Positions 26,153 through 34,509 of a stretch of 64,000 nucleotides of DNA are shown here, in pieces. This DNA is from Draconibacterium mangrovi (GTDB taxonomy: Bacteria > Bacteroidota > Bacteroidia > Bacteroidales > Prolixibacteraceae). Below the pieces are notes generated by a model, which was not told the DNA's origin, ran no database searches, and saw nothing but the letters and a program-made list of their open reading frames with translations. The position numbers were made by a program, and so were the translations under genes. Every line of letters begins with the position of its first letter. Position 1 is the stretch's first letter. The DNA lies in NCBI RefSeq assembly GCF_010586825.1, contig NZ_JAAAGB010000009.1:62001-126000 (forward strand), given 5' to 3'.

Positions 26153-27226
26153 TTAAATAGTCGTTTTCAATTGAGAGGTTTCATAGATTCTGAAGTCAGG
26201 AAAATCGCTTTTGTCTTGTAATGAGAAAATCGCTTTGGCGAGATCTGGATAGTTAAAATATATTTCACAATCATTTTTTTGATTTATCAGTCTGGCTAAA
26301 AACTGTTTATTTGGATGAGAATGTTTAGCTCCATTGGTTGAAATAACATATTTATTTGAGTCTATTAGCCTGAGTAATTCATTATTATTATTTGCTTTAC
26401 TGCCATGATGAGCAACTTTTACAAATTCACATTTTAGAGGATCGTGTTCTGAACAACCCAATGCTTTCATACTGGAAACAACAACATTTGGAAACGAATC
26501 TGCTAAGAAGAGATAGTTTTTACCATCGAATGAGAGAATAAAGCTTATAGAACTTCCATTGTGTTTAGAGGTGTCTTCTTCAAAAGTATCATCCTGAATG
26601 TGTTGGGCTAAAGTTTTTTTGTAATCATCTTTGTGTCCAGACGTATCCAATGAATCTGGTTCTTCTTTAGTCCATTTTCCAAGTAAATCTTTTAGTCTGT
26701 CCTCATCTGGAGATAAAATTTTAAAATCTAAGCCATAAATTGATATTTCATCTCCTGTTTTAATAATCTTCTCGTCCCAAATGCCAGGTTGACTTTTTAG
26801 AAAATCCTCGAATTTAACTCCCTGAGCAATACTTGTGTCAGTACTTGAACTCCTGTTCAGTTCAATCGAATTATCGTATTCAATATCGCAATCGGTTTCA
26901 AACAGTTTTTTTATAGTGCGTCCAGAATTGAACCATACTTTTCGGACCAGATCAAGAGCATCCTTGTCGGTTTCAATCCACTTTAAAATTCCACCAATAT
27001 GATCATCATCAACATGAGTAAGAATTAATAAATCAATACGTTCACCATTCTCTTTTATAAGTTTGAGTTCTTGAAACAGGTCGTTGTATTTAATTCTTCC
27101 TCTGCTCTTTTGAGAATAGGTATTACCATGACCTCCATCAATTAAAACATTTCTATTAATTGTTTCATCTTTAATAGTGATAAGAATAGCATCACCGTTA
27201 AAGGCTTGTAGGAATTTTATTTTCAT
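26153..27226 (-). CDS. Metallo-beta-lactamase-fold hydrolase (ComEC-like), conflict-system effector candidate
   Basis: This 357-aa cytoplasmic MBL-fold enzyme has its metal site seen as THVDDDHIGG (His71, Asp73, Asp75, His76), FLADSF, and KVAHHGSKAN. The HxDxDH form and the AHHGS motif are those of ComEC/Rec2-type MBL domains, which can act on nucleic acids or nucleotides. It is the first gene of the six-gene run and is separated from the peptidase gene by 2 bp, so both are surely co-transcribed. In ABC-3C systems an MBL enzyme can accompany a trypsin-like protein. Here it is either a second effector or a component that the peptidase activates by cleavage. Confidence 0.83.
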   Translation of the reverse strand: MKIKFLQAFNGDAILITIKDETINRNVLIDGGHGNTYSQKSRGRIKYNDLFQELKLIKENGERIDLLILTHVDDDHIGGILKWIETDKDALDLVRKVWFNSGRTIKKLFETDCDIEYDNSIELNRSSSTDTSIAQGVKFEDFLKSQPGIWDEKIIKTGDEISIYGLDFKILSPDEDRLKDLLGKWTKEEPDSLDTSGHKDDYKKTLAQHIQDDTFEEDTSKHNGSSISFILSFDGKNYLFLADSFPNVVVSSMKALGCSEHDPLKCEFVKVAHHGSKANNNNELLRLIDSNKYVISTNGAKHSHPNKQFLARLINQKNDCEIYFNYPDLAKAIFSLQDKSDFPDFRIYETSQLKTTI

Positions 27227-27826
27227 AAATAAATCTGTTAAATCTAGTTTTATTAACCTCTACTGTAAGTTCACCAAAGACAAGTACAATTGTATTCATC
27301 CTATTCTTCAATATAAATTGCTTTTAAGGCTTATATTGAATCCTACAACTATGTTGAAATATATTGATTGTTAAAATACTTGCATATTGGGTTACTAATC
27401 ACCCATAAAGTTAAAATAGAAATTAATATGATTGTAATTGCATATTGAAAAATCTGATTTTTTTTATTAAAAGCAGTAACGGGATTAAAAGATACACTGG
27501 TTATTCCTTTCTATTTTAATTGCTATCTCTTGCAAAAGAAACCTGCTATAGGCTAGTAATCATTAAATCTATGTCTTAAAATAAACGGGGGATTATATAA
27601 TTATTAACACCTAAGGTATACATTGTATGAGTATAGGAAAAGTGATTCCAAGAGTTAAGTTCATCTGTCCATAATGACATCAGGGCATTATGAAAATTCC
27701 CAAAAGGTTTTTACTACTTTTGTCCACTCAGTCTTGTGAAAAAGAAGCGGGGATTCTATAGCAGATAGCAGTAGGGTCTCTCAGTTACGGACACAATACC
27801 AAAACTCTTTGGGGAAAAACTAAAGC

Positions 27827-27928
27827 TATAATTTGAGCTTAATTTTCTGTGTTTCAGCACTCATAAATGTCAACACCGCCTCATAATCTTTGAAGAAAAA
27901 ATTCGATACTGCCCCAGGTGGGCCCACT
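27827..27928. repeat. Direct repeat copy A (102 bp) encoding a C-terminal peptide remnant
   Basis: It aligns without gaps to copy B at 31771-31872, with about 82 of 102 bases identical, including an exact 27-base run ending in the 10-bp palindrome GTGGGCCCAC. On the minus strand it reads DYEAVLTFMSAETQKIKLKL followed by a stop. Copy B gives DYEAVLKFMSVENQKRKLRL and a stop. The shared reading frame says that both are 3' ends of related genes whose upstream parts are gone. Confidence 0.75.
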
Positions 27929-27934
27929 TGTCTT

Positions 27935-27975
27935 CAAAAGGGTATGATTTGTCTTCATTACCCTTTTGTTTTTTT
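27935..27975 (+). terminator. Rho-independent terminator after repeat copy A
   Basis: A perfect 10-bp stem (27935-27944 with 27959-27968, 14-nt loop) is followed by seven T residues, so it reads as a strong plus-strand terminator. No plus-strand gene precedes it now. It may be a relic of a lost gene or may insulate the flanks. Confidence 0.65.
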
Positions 27976-28137
27976 AACGACTTTTTCATATACATTTTCA
28001 ACTTTCACCTAATCTCCAATAATTTATCGGATATATTCATGTTTTATCAAATATTTTATGGGTGATCCGTCTTCTCCGAGGTATTCAAAATTGAATTTTG
28101 ACAATTATGCCGCGATTCTTTTTGAGTCCATATTGAA

Positions 28138-28197
28138 TCATTTATGAGCCAGTTGAGTCAATTATGAGCCAATTGAGCCAATTATGAGCCAATCAAT
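28138..28197. repeat. Three tandem 20-bp repeats overlapping a gene end
   Basis: Three 20-bp units begin at 28138, 28158 and 28178. The core TATGAGCCA is kept in all three, and the rest varies by a few bases. The stop codon of the 28182-29510 gene lies in the last unit, so changes in copy number or single-base slips could lengthen the C-terminus. Confidence 0.7.
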
Positions 28198-29510
28198 TTA
28201 TAAGACGTTCCTGCTCCAACTTCTCCTGACCTTTCTAATAGCTTGAATTTTTCAATTAATTCTGTCAAGTCCCGTGTTGCAGTTGCTTTTGATACTTTGC
28301 AAATCTCCTGGTAAATTTTATTTGTTATGCTTTTATTTTCTTTTAGATATTCTACAGCCTTTATTTGCCTTGTACTTAATCCTATTTCAATTAAACTTTT
28401 TTCGTTAAACTGATTCTTTAAAATTGTTACACTAATTCCACCTGAAGCATACTCAATTATTGGCTCAGGGAGTCCTGCCTTCTTACATTCGTTTATGATT
28501 TTTATTGTTCCACGTCCCCATGCTTCAATTAGTCCGCCTTTAAAAAATGTACTTGCAAGAATTGGATTATGAGGACGAGATGAATGTTTCTTTTTCAAAT
28601 CCTCAAAGGTCAAATCCTCGGGCAATGAGCCTTCATTCCAAACAATGAGTTTATCGTCGTAAACACTTATTTGAATTGGTGCACCCATGTAGTCCCGATG
28701 TACGATTGCATTCAAAATAACCTCACGAATCGCTTCATAAGGATATTCCCAACTTTCTACGCGCTGTAACCCTTTGTAAGAAATTGGAGAAACAAAAAAC
28801 TTTCGATCAAGAACTTCCAGAACTTTATCAGCCAGTTGAAAAGCATTTCCTTCAATTATTTCCTGAAAACGTAGGTCATCATCGGTTTGCCCAAACCTGC
28901 CAATTTTTACAAAAGCGTTAATGAAAAATCTACATGGATTTTTACCAAACAAAAGTATTGCAGAGCGTTTTAACTTATCATCTTCCAGCAGTAAAAGGTT
29001 GTCAAGTATTTGCTCAAGATTTTCTTCCTCAGCAATAAAAGGCAATCTTTTACTTGTAGTAGCTCCTTTTTTAAAGGCATGAATTGCTGAAAGGTCAATA
29101 TCCTCAAAGTTAGCACGTGGCTCAACAACATCATCCCACGTTTTACCTGCTTTCTTAAGCAGAAAATTATTTAGAGCATTTCCTTTAAGTTCTTGTTTAG
29201 TGCTTCCGCTTCTGTAATGATATTTTCCTTGGTATGAGATGAGTACATCGTATGGTTTTACATCAATCTCAATATAATCTTTTCCGTCTTCCTCTTTTAA
29301 ATCGACGTCGCATATTATTCCAAGTTGTGTTTGAATTTTGTTGGGAATATCTTCCATTAATCGTTTTGCCTTTGCAACCCCGACAATTTCTCCATTGTCA
29401 TTTTTACCAATGAATATCTTTCCTCCTTTGGCATTGGCAAAACCGCAAATCCATTTAAGATATTCATCCCTCCAACCTTCTTTCCATTCTATATTTTGAC
29501 TTTCTGGCAT
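28182..29510 (-). CDS. Schlafen/AlbA_2-domain protein with GHKL-type ATP-binding module
   Basis: This 442-aa protein has an N-terminal AlbA_2 (Schlafen) domain (about 5-115: NIEWKE, then FANAKGGKIFIGKNDNGEIV). An HATPase_c_4-type region follows (about 240-345: REVILNAIVHRDY, then GGLIEAWGRGTIKI), and then a winged helix (about 375-440) ending in KLIGS. Proteins of this build are often annotated as RecG-like transcription regulators. Schlafen-type domains can be nucleases or nucleic-acid sensors in defence. Its ATG directly abuts the stop of the upstream primase-helicase gene, so the two form one transcription unit. The 3' end lies in a tandem repeat. Confidence 0.83.
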   Translation of the reverse strand: MPESQNIEWKEGWRDEYLKWICGFANAKGGKIFIGKNDNGEIVGVAKAKRLMEDIPNKIQTQLGIICDVDLKEEDGKDYIEIDVKPYDVLISYQGKYHYRSGSTKQELKGNALNNFLLKKAGKTWDDVVEPRANFEDIDLSAIHAFKKGATTSKRLPFIAEEENLEQILDNLLLLEDDKLKRSAILLFGKNPCRFFINAFVKIGRFGQTDDDLRFQEIIEGNAFQLADKVLEVLDRKFFVSPISYKGLQRVESWEYPYEAIREVILNAIVHRDYMGAPIQISVYDDKLIVWNEGSLPEDLTFEDLKKKHSSRPHNPILASTFFKGGLIEAWGRGTIKIINECKKAGLPEPIIEYASGGISVTILKNQFNEKSLIEIGLSTRQIKAVEYLKENKSITNKIYQEICKVSKATATRDLTELIEKFKLLERSGEVGAGTSYKLIGS

Positions 29511-31646
29511 CTATTTTAGTAGTTTGTTATAATATCGTTTCCGTTGTTTGAACATTTTCTCAAAGTAATCAATTTTTGAATCCCTGTAATCAAAAATTAC
29601 CGGTGGATTTTTTGAACGTTGAATCCGTCCAATGTATTGAATTAATTTTCCTTCGAAAGCAAATGGATAAACAATAAATAAGCACTCCAGGTTACTAATA
29701 TCGATACCTTCTCCAAAGTATTGACCTGTAGAAACTACAATTTTGAAATGTCCCTGTTTTATTTGTTCAATTTTACTCTTTCTGGCACTTTCCGAATCAT
29801 CTCCATGTATCGTTATTGTTTCATATTTATCTTTCAAGTATAGATTTAAAATATTGACATGTGATTTTCGCTCTGACAATATCAGAATTGTTTTAAATCT
29901 GTTGGCATTATTTTCAATGTCATGAAGAATCAGCGAATTTCTTTGGGTGTCATGAACCAAGATCCTCGAAATAGTTTCGTATTTGTCAATTTTGTAATCG
30001 AATGGTGCGAAAAGCTCTGTTTCCTTGATGTTGATTTCAGTTTGAATATTCCTTTCCGCTAAAAACTGCTGTTGGTTAACTTGATGAAGAATATTTCCGA
30101 TATAAACGAAAATTAGTTTCTGGTCGTTGTTTTTTCTTTTGGGTGTTGCAGTTAAACCATACAAATAGAATGCATTAAAATTGACAATTGCTTCACGAAA
30201 TGATTTTGCAGGAATATGATGGCATTCATCAATGATTATTGTTCCAAAAGCATTTGAAATTTCGCTATAGTCATCTAATCTCGATAAAGATTGAATCATA
30301 GCAATCGTAATCTGTTTGCCAATCTTTTTCTTTTGATTTCCAAATTGTCCTATTTCTTTCTTCGGAATTTTTAGGAAATCCTGAATACGTTCAAGCCATT
30401 GGTCAAACAACTGTTTCCTATGAACGATGATTAGAGCAGGTTGTCGTTTTTCCGCAATTATTTCGAGTCCGATTACTGTTTTACCTGAACCGGGTGGTGA
30501 GACAATTACTCCAAAATCTTTTTCACGTATTTTTTCTAGTGCAATCTCTTGATGGTCCTGTAACATAATCTCCGATTCAAAATCAATGGGATCTTTTTTT
30601 TCACGGTTATCAATTATTTTGAAAGGAATCTTTTCTTTGGCGCAGAACTGAACCAATGATGCTGAAAAACCTCGTGGAATCATTACTTCATTCTCTGATT
30701 CCTCAATTAACTTAAAGAACTTTTCGGTATTAAAAACACTCTTCCCAAGATTCTTCTTGGCTAAATAATCAGAGTTGTAAAAATTTAATTGTTCTCTCAG
30801 AAAAACGATTAGTTTTTGACTTAACTGAGCCCTTTTAAGGTAAATCTGATTACTTATAACGATTCCCAGTTCATACGGTTTGTCAGACTCTGGGGAGGAT
30901 ATAAAAACATCATTAGGTCGAGAATCAAATAATTTTTCGTAAAGAGTTTTTAGTTCCGAAATAGAAACCTTTTTAATTGATTCTAAAAATTCCCATTGAT
31001 TCTCAATTGGTTTAAAATCTTTAGGGTTTATGAAACAAGAATTCCCATTTGCCAATGAATTCCCTTGGAAAGGAAGTGCAATTAGGTTTCCCATTCCTTT
31101 GCCCGAATGATAATCCTGATTCGGAAATAACCTGTCGAAACTTGGTTCTTTTTCAAAATGCGAAATAATATTTGCGTGTCGCAGCAACTCAAACATGATT
31201 TTTCGGCTTTGTTCTGCCGGAAAAGCATATTCGAAGAATACCCACAAGTGACCTCCATATCCGGAACGTGAACGTTCTATATAAGATGGAATTTTAAAGA
31301 TTGAGCAAGTATCGTATAGTTTTAAAATTGTTTCTTTCCAATTTTGTTTATCAAAATCAACTACAATAAAAAACGAAGTATTGTCTTCGAGTAAGGGGTA
31401 AATACCACAGGTTTCCTTCCCTGAAAAGTGCGATTCTATTGCAGAATTATCGAATGGTAAATACTCTTTGTTTTTGTAATTTTTAAAAGTTCCTCCCTGA
31501 GCTTTGTGTCGATTATAATCCGTCCAATCAACTTTATATGCTGGTATATAACCACTCCGTCCATCCTTTTCCCAACGAACTGCATATATGTCTGTCCTTC
31601 CTCGGAATAGTGATTTGTATAGGTCTATATTATTTTCTGCAACCAT
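29511..31646 (-). CDS. TOTE-type AEP primase fused to SF2 helicase
   Basis: This 711-aa protein starts with an archaeo-eukaryotic-primase-like domain (about 10-230): LFRGRTDIYAVRW, the metal-binding FFIVVDFDK (Asp97, Asp99), and ERSRSGYGGHLWVFFE (His133). This is the arrangement annotated as the TOTE conflict-system primase domain. The C-terminal half is a SF2 helicase with Walker A SPPGSGKT (near 385), Walker B IIIDECHH (near 470), SAT-like LTATPKR, and QYIGRIQRS as motif VI. Combining priming and unwinding suggests action on invading or replicating DNA. It is the first gene of a two-gene cassette with the Schlafen-type gene, flanked by the 102-bp direct repeats. Confidence 0.83.
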   Translation of the reverse strand: MVAENNIDLYKSLFRGRTDIYAVRWEKDGRSGYIPAYKVDWTDYNRHKAQGGTFKNYKNKEYLPFDNSAIESHFSGKETCGIYPLLEDNTSFFIVVDFDKQNWKETILKLYDTCSIFKIPSYIERSRSGYGGHLWVFFEYAFPAEQSRKIMFELLRHANIISHFEKEPSFDRLFPNQDYHSGKGMGNLIALPFQGNSLANGNSCFINPKDFKPIENQWEFLESIKKVSISELKTLYEKLFDSRPNDVFISSPESDKPYELGIVISNQIYLKRAQLSQKLIVFLREQLNFYNSDYLAKKNLGKSVFNTEKFFKLIEESENEVMIPRGFSASLVQFCAKEKIPFKIIDNREKKDPIDFESEIMLQDHQEIALEKIREKDFGVIVSPPGSGKTVIGLEIIAEKRQPALIIVHRKQLFDQWLERIQDFLKIPKKEIGQFGNQKKKIGKQITIAMIQSLSRLDDYSEISNAFGTIIIDECHHIPAKSFREAIVNFNAFYLYGLTATPKRKNNDQKLIFVYIGNILHQVNQQQFLAERNIQTEINIKETELFAPFDYKIDKYETISRILVHDTQRNSLILHDIENNANRFKTILILSERKSHVNILNLYLKDKYETITIHGDDSESARKSKIEQIKQGHFKIVVSTGQYFGEGIDISNLECLFIVYPFAFEGKLIQYIGRIQRSKNPPVIFDYRDSKIDYFEKMFKQRKRYYNKLLK

Positions 31647-31770
31647 ATTACAAATATAAATATTCCCACAGCAATTATATTCGTCTCTAATTCTGACTAT
31701 CAGTAAGTAGAACTGGCGTGAATTATTGTGTATTAACAGTCAGAAGAATTAACCTAGTATTTAAATCACT

Positions 31771-31872
31771 TATAACCTGAGTTTCCTTTTCTGATTTTCA
31801 ACACTCATAAACTTCAATACTGCCTCATAATCTTCAGCTAAATTGTTCGATACTGCCCCAGGTGGGCCCACT
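31771..31872. repeat. Direct repeat copy B (102 bp) encoding a C-terminal peptide remnant
   Basis: This is the partner of copy A (27827-27928), in the same orientation. Many of the differences within the coded peptide are silent or conservative, which points to two diverged genes more than to a recent target-site duplication. Like copy A it ends in GTGGGCCCAC and is followed by a hairpin. Confidence 0.75.
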
Positions 31873-31893
31873 ATTTAGAATAGTAAAATTCAT

Positions 31894-31929
31894 AAAAATG
31901 CCTGTTATCAATGGATAGCGGGCATTTTT
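31894..31929 (+). terminator. Terminator-like hairpin after repeat copy B
   Basis: An 11-bp stem with one mismatch (31894-31904 with 31919-31929) has an A-rich left arm and a T-rich right arm, so it could work in both directions. It is placed like the terminator that follows copy A. Confidence 0.55.
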
Positions 31930-32179
31930 CGTTTTCACACAAAGGTAAAATTCACAATTATTCCCTATCTCCAGGTGGGAAATTCGGGAGTATTTTTCAA
32001 AATACGATCCTATTTAGTGGATAATTAATGAATTAAAAATGTGATTCAGCCCCATGTAGGATCATCCAATTACCATATCCAATTTTTACTTATAGTACTT
32101 GCTTTCTAAAAGGCTTATATGTGAATCTTTCATTTTGCCAGATTCCTTAAACCTGAGAAACTATTAAGAACTAAAACAC

Positions 32180-32211
32180 AGGCTGTCTCAGTTTAAGTTA
32201 TTGGACAGCCT
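32180..32211 (-). terminator. Terminator of the 43427-32239 sugar operon
   Basis: A perfect 8-bp stem (32180-32187 with 32204-32211) lies 28 bp after the last gene. It is followed on the minus strand by a T-rich stretch (GTGTTTTAG). It probably ends the operon. Confidence 0.5.
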
Positions 32212-32238
32212 CTTCAGAAACTAAAACTACCTATTAAC

Positions 32239-33528
32239 CTAAAACTTTCGGTATTCAAAATCAAGTAAACTATTAGCTTCCTGTTCCACAAACCTCGCCG
32301 AAGCAATATCCCAGTGTAATAATTTCTTCGGGAAACGATTTGCAATTACACCCAATAGAATTGACTCTGTAAGGCGTGCTGCATATGTAAACGAAGCACT
32401 GCACTCATCTTTACCCAAACATGTGTCGACAAACTGATGGTAGTGGTCGGCTTTATCTATTTCAAGAAAACTAATGGATTCATACTTTCCGTCTACAATT
32501 AATTTTGGATAATCCCAGTGTGGAAGAAGGAGGTTTCCTTTATCACCAATAAACATAGCTCCCTGATCAGGAAGTTTCTCATTATCCGGCAATTTCAAAT
32601 CGGCATGTTCCATGGGAGCTCCCGGACCATCGGACCAAATCCATTTAAATTTATCAGTTGTATATTGTGTTCCCTGGAATTCGTAAGTCACCACATTGCG
32701 TTCAGGATGACCGAAGCCAGTAGGGTTTCGACATTCCGTCATAATGGTTTTTGGCACATCCAAATTAAGTGCAGTATAAGGCGTATCAAAAATATGCACT
32801 CCCATATCACCTAAAGTTCCGCAACCGTAGTCCAACAACTTTCGCCAGTTTCCAGGATGATAAAACCCTTCTTTATAGGGGCGTTCTGGCGAAGTCCCCA
32901 ACCACAGGTTCCAATTCAATGTTTCAGGAACAGGATCACTTCCTACAGGAGCTTTTCCATCGTATCCCCAATTTTTTGGAGACCATGCACGAACCGTATT
33001 TACTTTGCCGATAATTCCTTGCTGAATTAAGGCCACAGCTTTTCGGTACATATCGCTTGAGTGACACTGAATACCCATTTGGGTAATAAGGTTATTCTCT
33101 TCGGCATATTTACGCATCGCTCGTGCTTCAGACACATGATGAGTGAGCGGTTTCTGGCAATATACCGGTTTACCCATTTGCATGGCCAACATAGATGCCG
33201 GTGCATGGGTATGGTCGGGAGTTGACACTATTACGGCATCAATATCTTTCCCAATATTATCAAAAAGTACCCGGTAATCAATAAAAATTTTTGCCTTGGG
33301 GTATAACTTATTAGCTTCTGCCAGACAAATGGAATCGACATCGCAAAGTGCGGTAACCTCAACCATCGGGTGCGAAGCTATTGATCTCAAATCGGAAAGC
33401 CCCATTCCTCCAACTCCTATATGTGCAGTTCGCAATTTCCCATTTTTTGTTAATGCCCATACTGATGATGGGAGCATAGTTATGGAAGCAAATGCTACTG
33501 AATTTTTCAGAAAATCTCTTCTTTTCAT
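32239..33528 (-). CDS. Gfo/Idh/MocA oxidoreductase, Tat-type leader
   Basis: This 429-aa NAD(P)-dependent sugar oxidoreductase-family protein has a Tat-like leader (KRRDFLKNS), a Rossmann motif GVGGMG at residues 38-43, and a C-terminal alpha/beta substrate domain (MGVHIFDTPYTALNLD). The usual EKP catalytic motif reads QKP (Gln125-Lys126-Pro127); the key Lys is kept. The family oxidises or reduces sugar hydroxyls or uses NAD redox in glycoside cleavage. It is the last gene of the operon, 70 bp after the DUF1080 gene, and is consistent with oxidising a sugar to the 3-keto form for that enzyme. The substrate cannot be told from sequence. Confidence 0.88.
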   Translation of the reverse strand: MKRRDFLKNSVAFASITMLPSSVWALTKNGKLRTAHIGVGGMGLSDLRSIASHPMVEVTALCDVDSICLAEANKLYPKAKIFIDYRVLFDNIGKDIDAVIVSTPDHTHAPASMLAMQMGKPVYCQKPLTHHVSEARAMRKYAEENNLITQMGIQCHSSDMYRKAVALIQQGIIGKVNTVRAWSPKNWGYDGKAPVGSDPVPETLNWNLWLGTSPERPYKEGFYHPGNWRKLLDYGCGTLGDMGVHIFDTPYTALNLDVPKTIMTECRNPTGFGHPERNVVTYEFQGTQYTTDKFKWIWSDGPGAPMEHADLKLPDNEKLPDQGAMFIGDKGNLLLPHWDYPKLIVDGKYESISFLEIDKADHYHQFVDTCLGKDECSASFTYAARLTESILLGVIANRFPKKLLHWDIASARFVEQEANSLLDFEYRKF

Positions 33529-33598
33529 TTAATATATTTTATCATTGAGCATTGACAAAGAAATAAAGGATTGTTCTCCTTTACCCGAATCTGTAATA

Positions 33599-34300
33599 TT
33601 ATAGTTTTCGAATCTTCAAATTTCTAAATTGTGTAAGGCCACCATGATCCTGTAACCCGATATGCCCTTTCTTAGCGATACCGTAGTACGGTGCATCTTT
33701 CCATTTACATTTGTTTTTACGTTCTTTCCATTCTTCGGTCCAAAGTTCATATTCTACCACCCTTTTTCCGTTCAAATAGTGTTCTACTTTGGATCCGTTA
33801 ACGATAATGCGTGTTGCATTCCACTCGTCAATTGGCTTTATTGCTGCACCAATTGGTTTTTGCATAGCATAATTCGATCCACTATATTGACTGTCGCTAA
33901 GTTTTGTTGGCCAGCCGTTGTCATCTAATAACTGATATTCAGGTCCTGATTCATAAATTTTATCAGCAACACCCTCCTGCACACGGTAAAAAACACCGCT
34001 ATTGCTTTGCGGTGCGATTTTCCATTCAAGATATAACTCAAAGTCTCTATACTTCTTTTTAGTAATAATGTCTCCTCCATGATCGCTACCAACACCAGAG
34101 TTATAAAGAATGCCATCAATTACTTTCCATCCTTTTACTTCTCCACCCTGGAAAATTTTCCAACCATCAAGATCATGTCCGTTAAAAAGTAATTCCCAAC
34201 CAGCCTTTTTTTCGGCTTCAGTTAAAGTATTTAGTTCTTGTGCATTTCCTAAAAATGCAGTTACCAATATGGCTGCAACAAATAAAATTGACTGTTTCAT
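33599..34300 (-). CDS. DUF1080 protein, 3-keto-glycoside hydrolase-like
   Basis: This 233-aa exported protein has a signal peptide (residues 1-20, ending LGNAQ) and a single LamG/concanavalin-like DUF1080 domain. Family signatures are LFNGHDLDGWKI, the KYRDFELYLEWKI strand pair, SNSGVFYR, and the C-terminal GHIGLQDHGG. DUF1080 proteins are known to cleave 3-keto-glycosides, typically beside Gfo/Idh oxidoreductases as here. It lies between two Gfo/Idh genes. A 7-bp palindrome (34302-34317) sits just upstream of its start and could affect translation. Confidence 0.88.
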   Translation of the reverse strand: MKQSILFVAAILVTAFLGNAQELNTLTEAEKKAGWELLFNGHDLDGWKIFQGGEVKGWKVIDGILYNSGVGSDHGGDIITKKKYRDFELYLEWKIAPQSNSGVFYRVQEGVADKIYESGPEYQLLDDNGWPTKLSDSQYSGSNYAMQKPIGAAIKPIDEWNATRIIVNGSKVEHYLNGKRVVEYELWTEEWKERKNKCKWKDAPYYGIAKKGHIGLQDHGGLTQFRNLKIRKL

Positions 34301-34446
34301 ATTATCAAGATTGATAATTCATAAATTATTTAAATTAAACATACTCCTATTTAATGGGACTCTTTTCATTCTTTATTTGCATTTAAGTTTTATCAGGCAT
34401 CGATCTTTATGTATCGTTACAAATAATCCGACAACCTGTTTATTTA

Positions 34447-34481
34447 TTTAGCTATATCTTTTATATAAATTTTTAGCTAAA
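34447..34481. other. Intercistronic hairpin
   Basis: An 8-bp inverted repeat (34447-34454 with 34474-34481) lies in the 209-bp gap between an oxidoreductase gene and the DUF1080 gene. It lacks a T-run, so partial attenuation or mRNA stabilisation is more likely than full termination. Confidence 0.35.
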
Positions 34482-34509
34482 CAAGAGACTTAAATATCAA
34501 CATTATTCA

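Larger units (their letters stand above)
27227..28181. other. Long AT-rich intergenic region between two defence cassettes
   Basis: These 955 bp lack an intact gene. They must contain the promoter of the 27226-16425 operon. They also hold repeat copy A (27827-27928), a Rho-independent terminator (27935-27975) and a 20-bp tandem repeat (28138-28197) at the end of the Schlafen-type gene. The remainder (27400-27820) is AT-rich and shows only very short open frames. Confidence 0.5.
31647..32238. other. Intergenic boundary between defence cargo and PUL
   Basis: No intact gene is seen in these 592 bp. They hold an 8-bp inverted repeat upstream of the primase-helicase gene (31691-31698 with 31738-31745, a possible operator), repeat copy B (31771-31872), a terminator-like hairpin (31894-31929), a small hairpin (31990-32005), and the terminator of the sugar operon (32180-32211). 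This is the likeliest place for the junction between the mobile cargo and chromosomal metabolic genes. Confidence 0.5.

Noticed and set aside
28138-28197. CRISPR array
   Set aside because: The units are contiguous 20-bp repeats without spacers, and there are no cas genes.
27827-31872. Insertion sequence or simple target-site duplication
   Set aside because: The repeats are 102 bp and about 80% identical, too long and diverged for a recent duplication, and no transposase lies between them.
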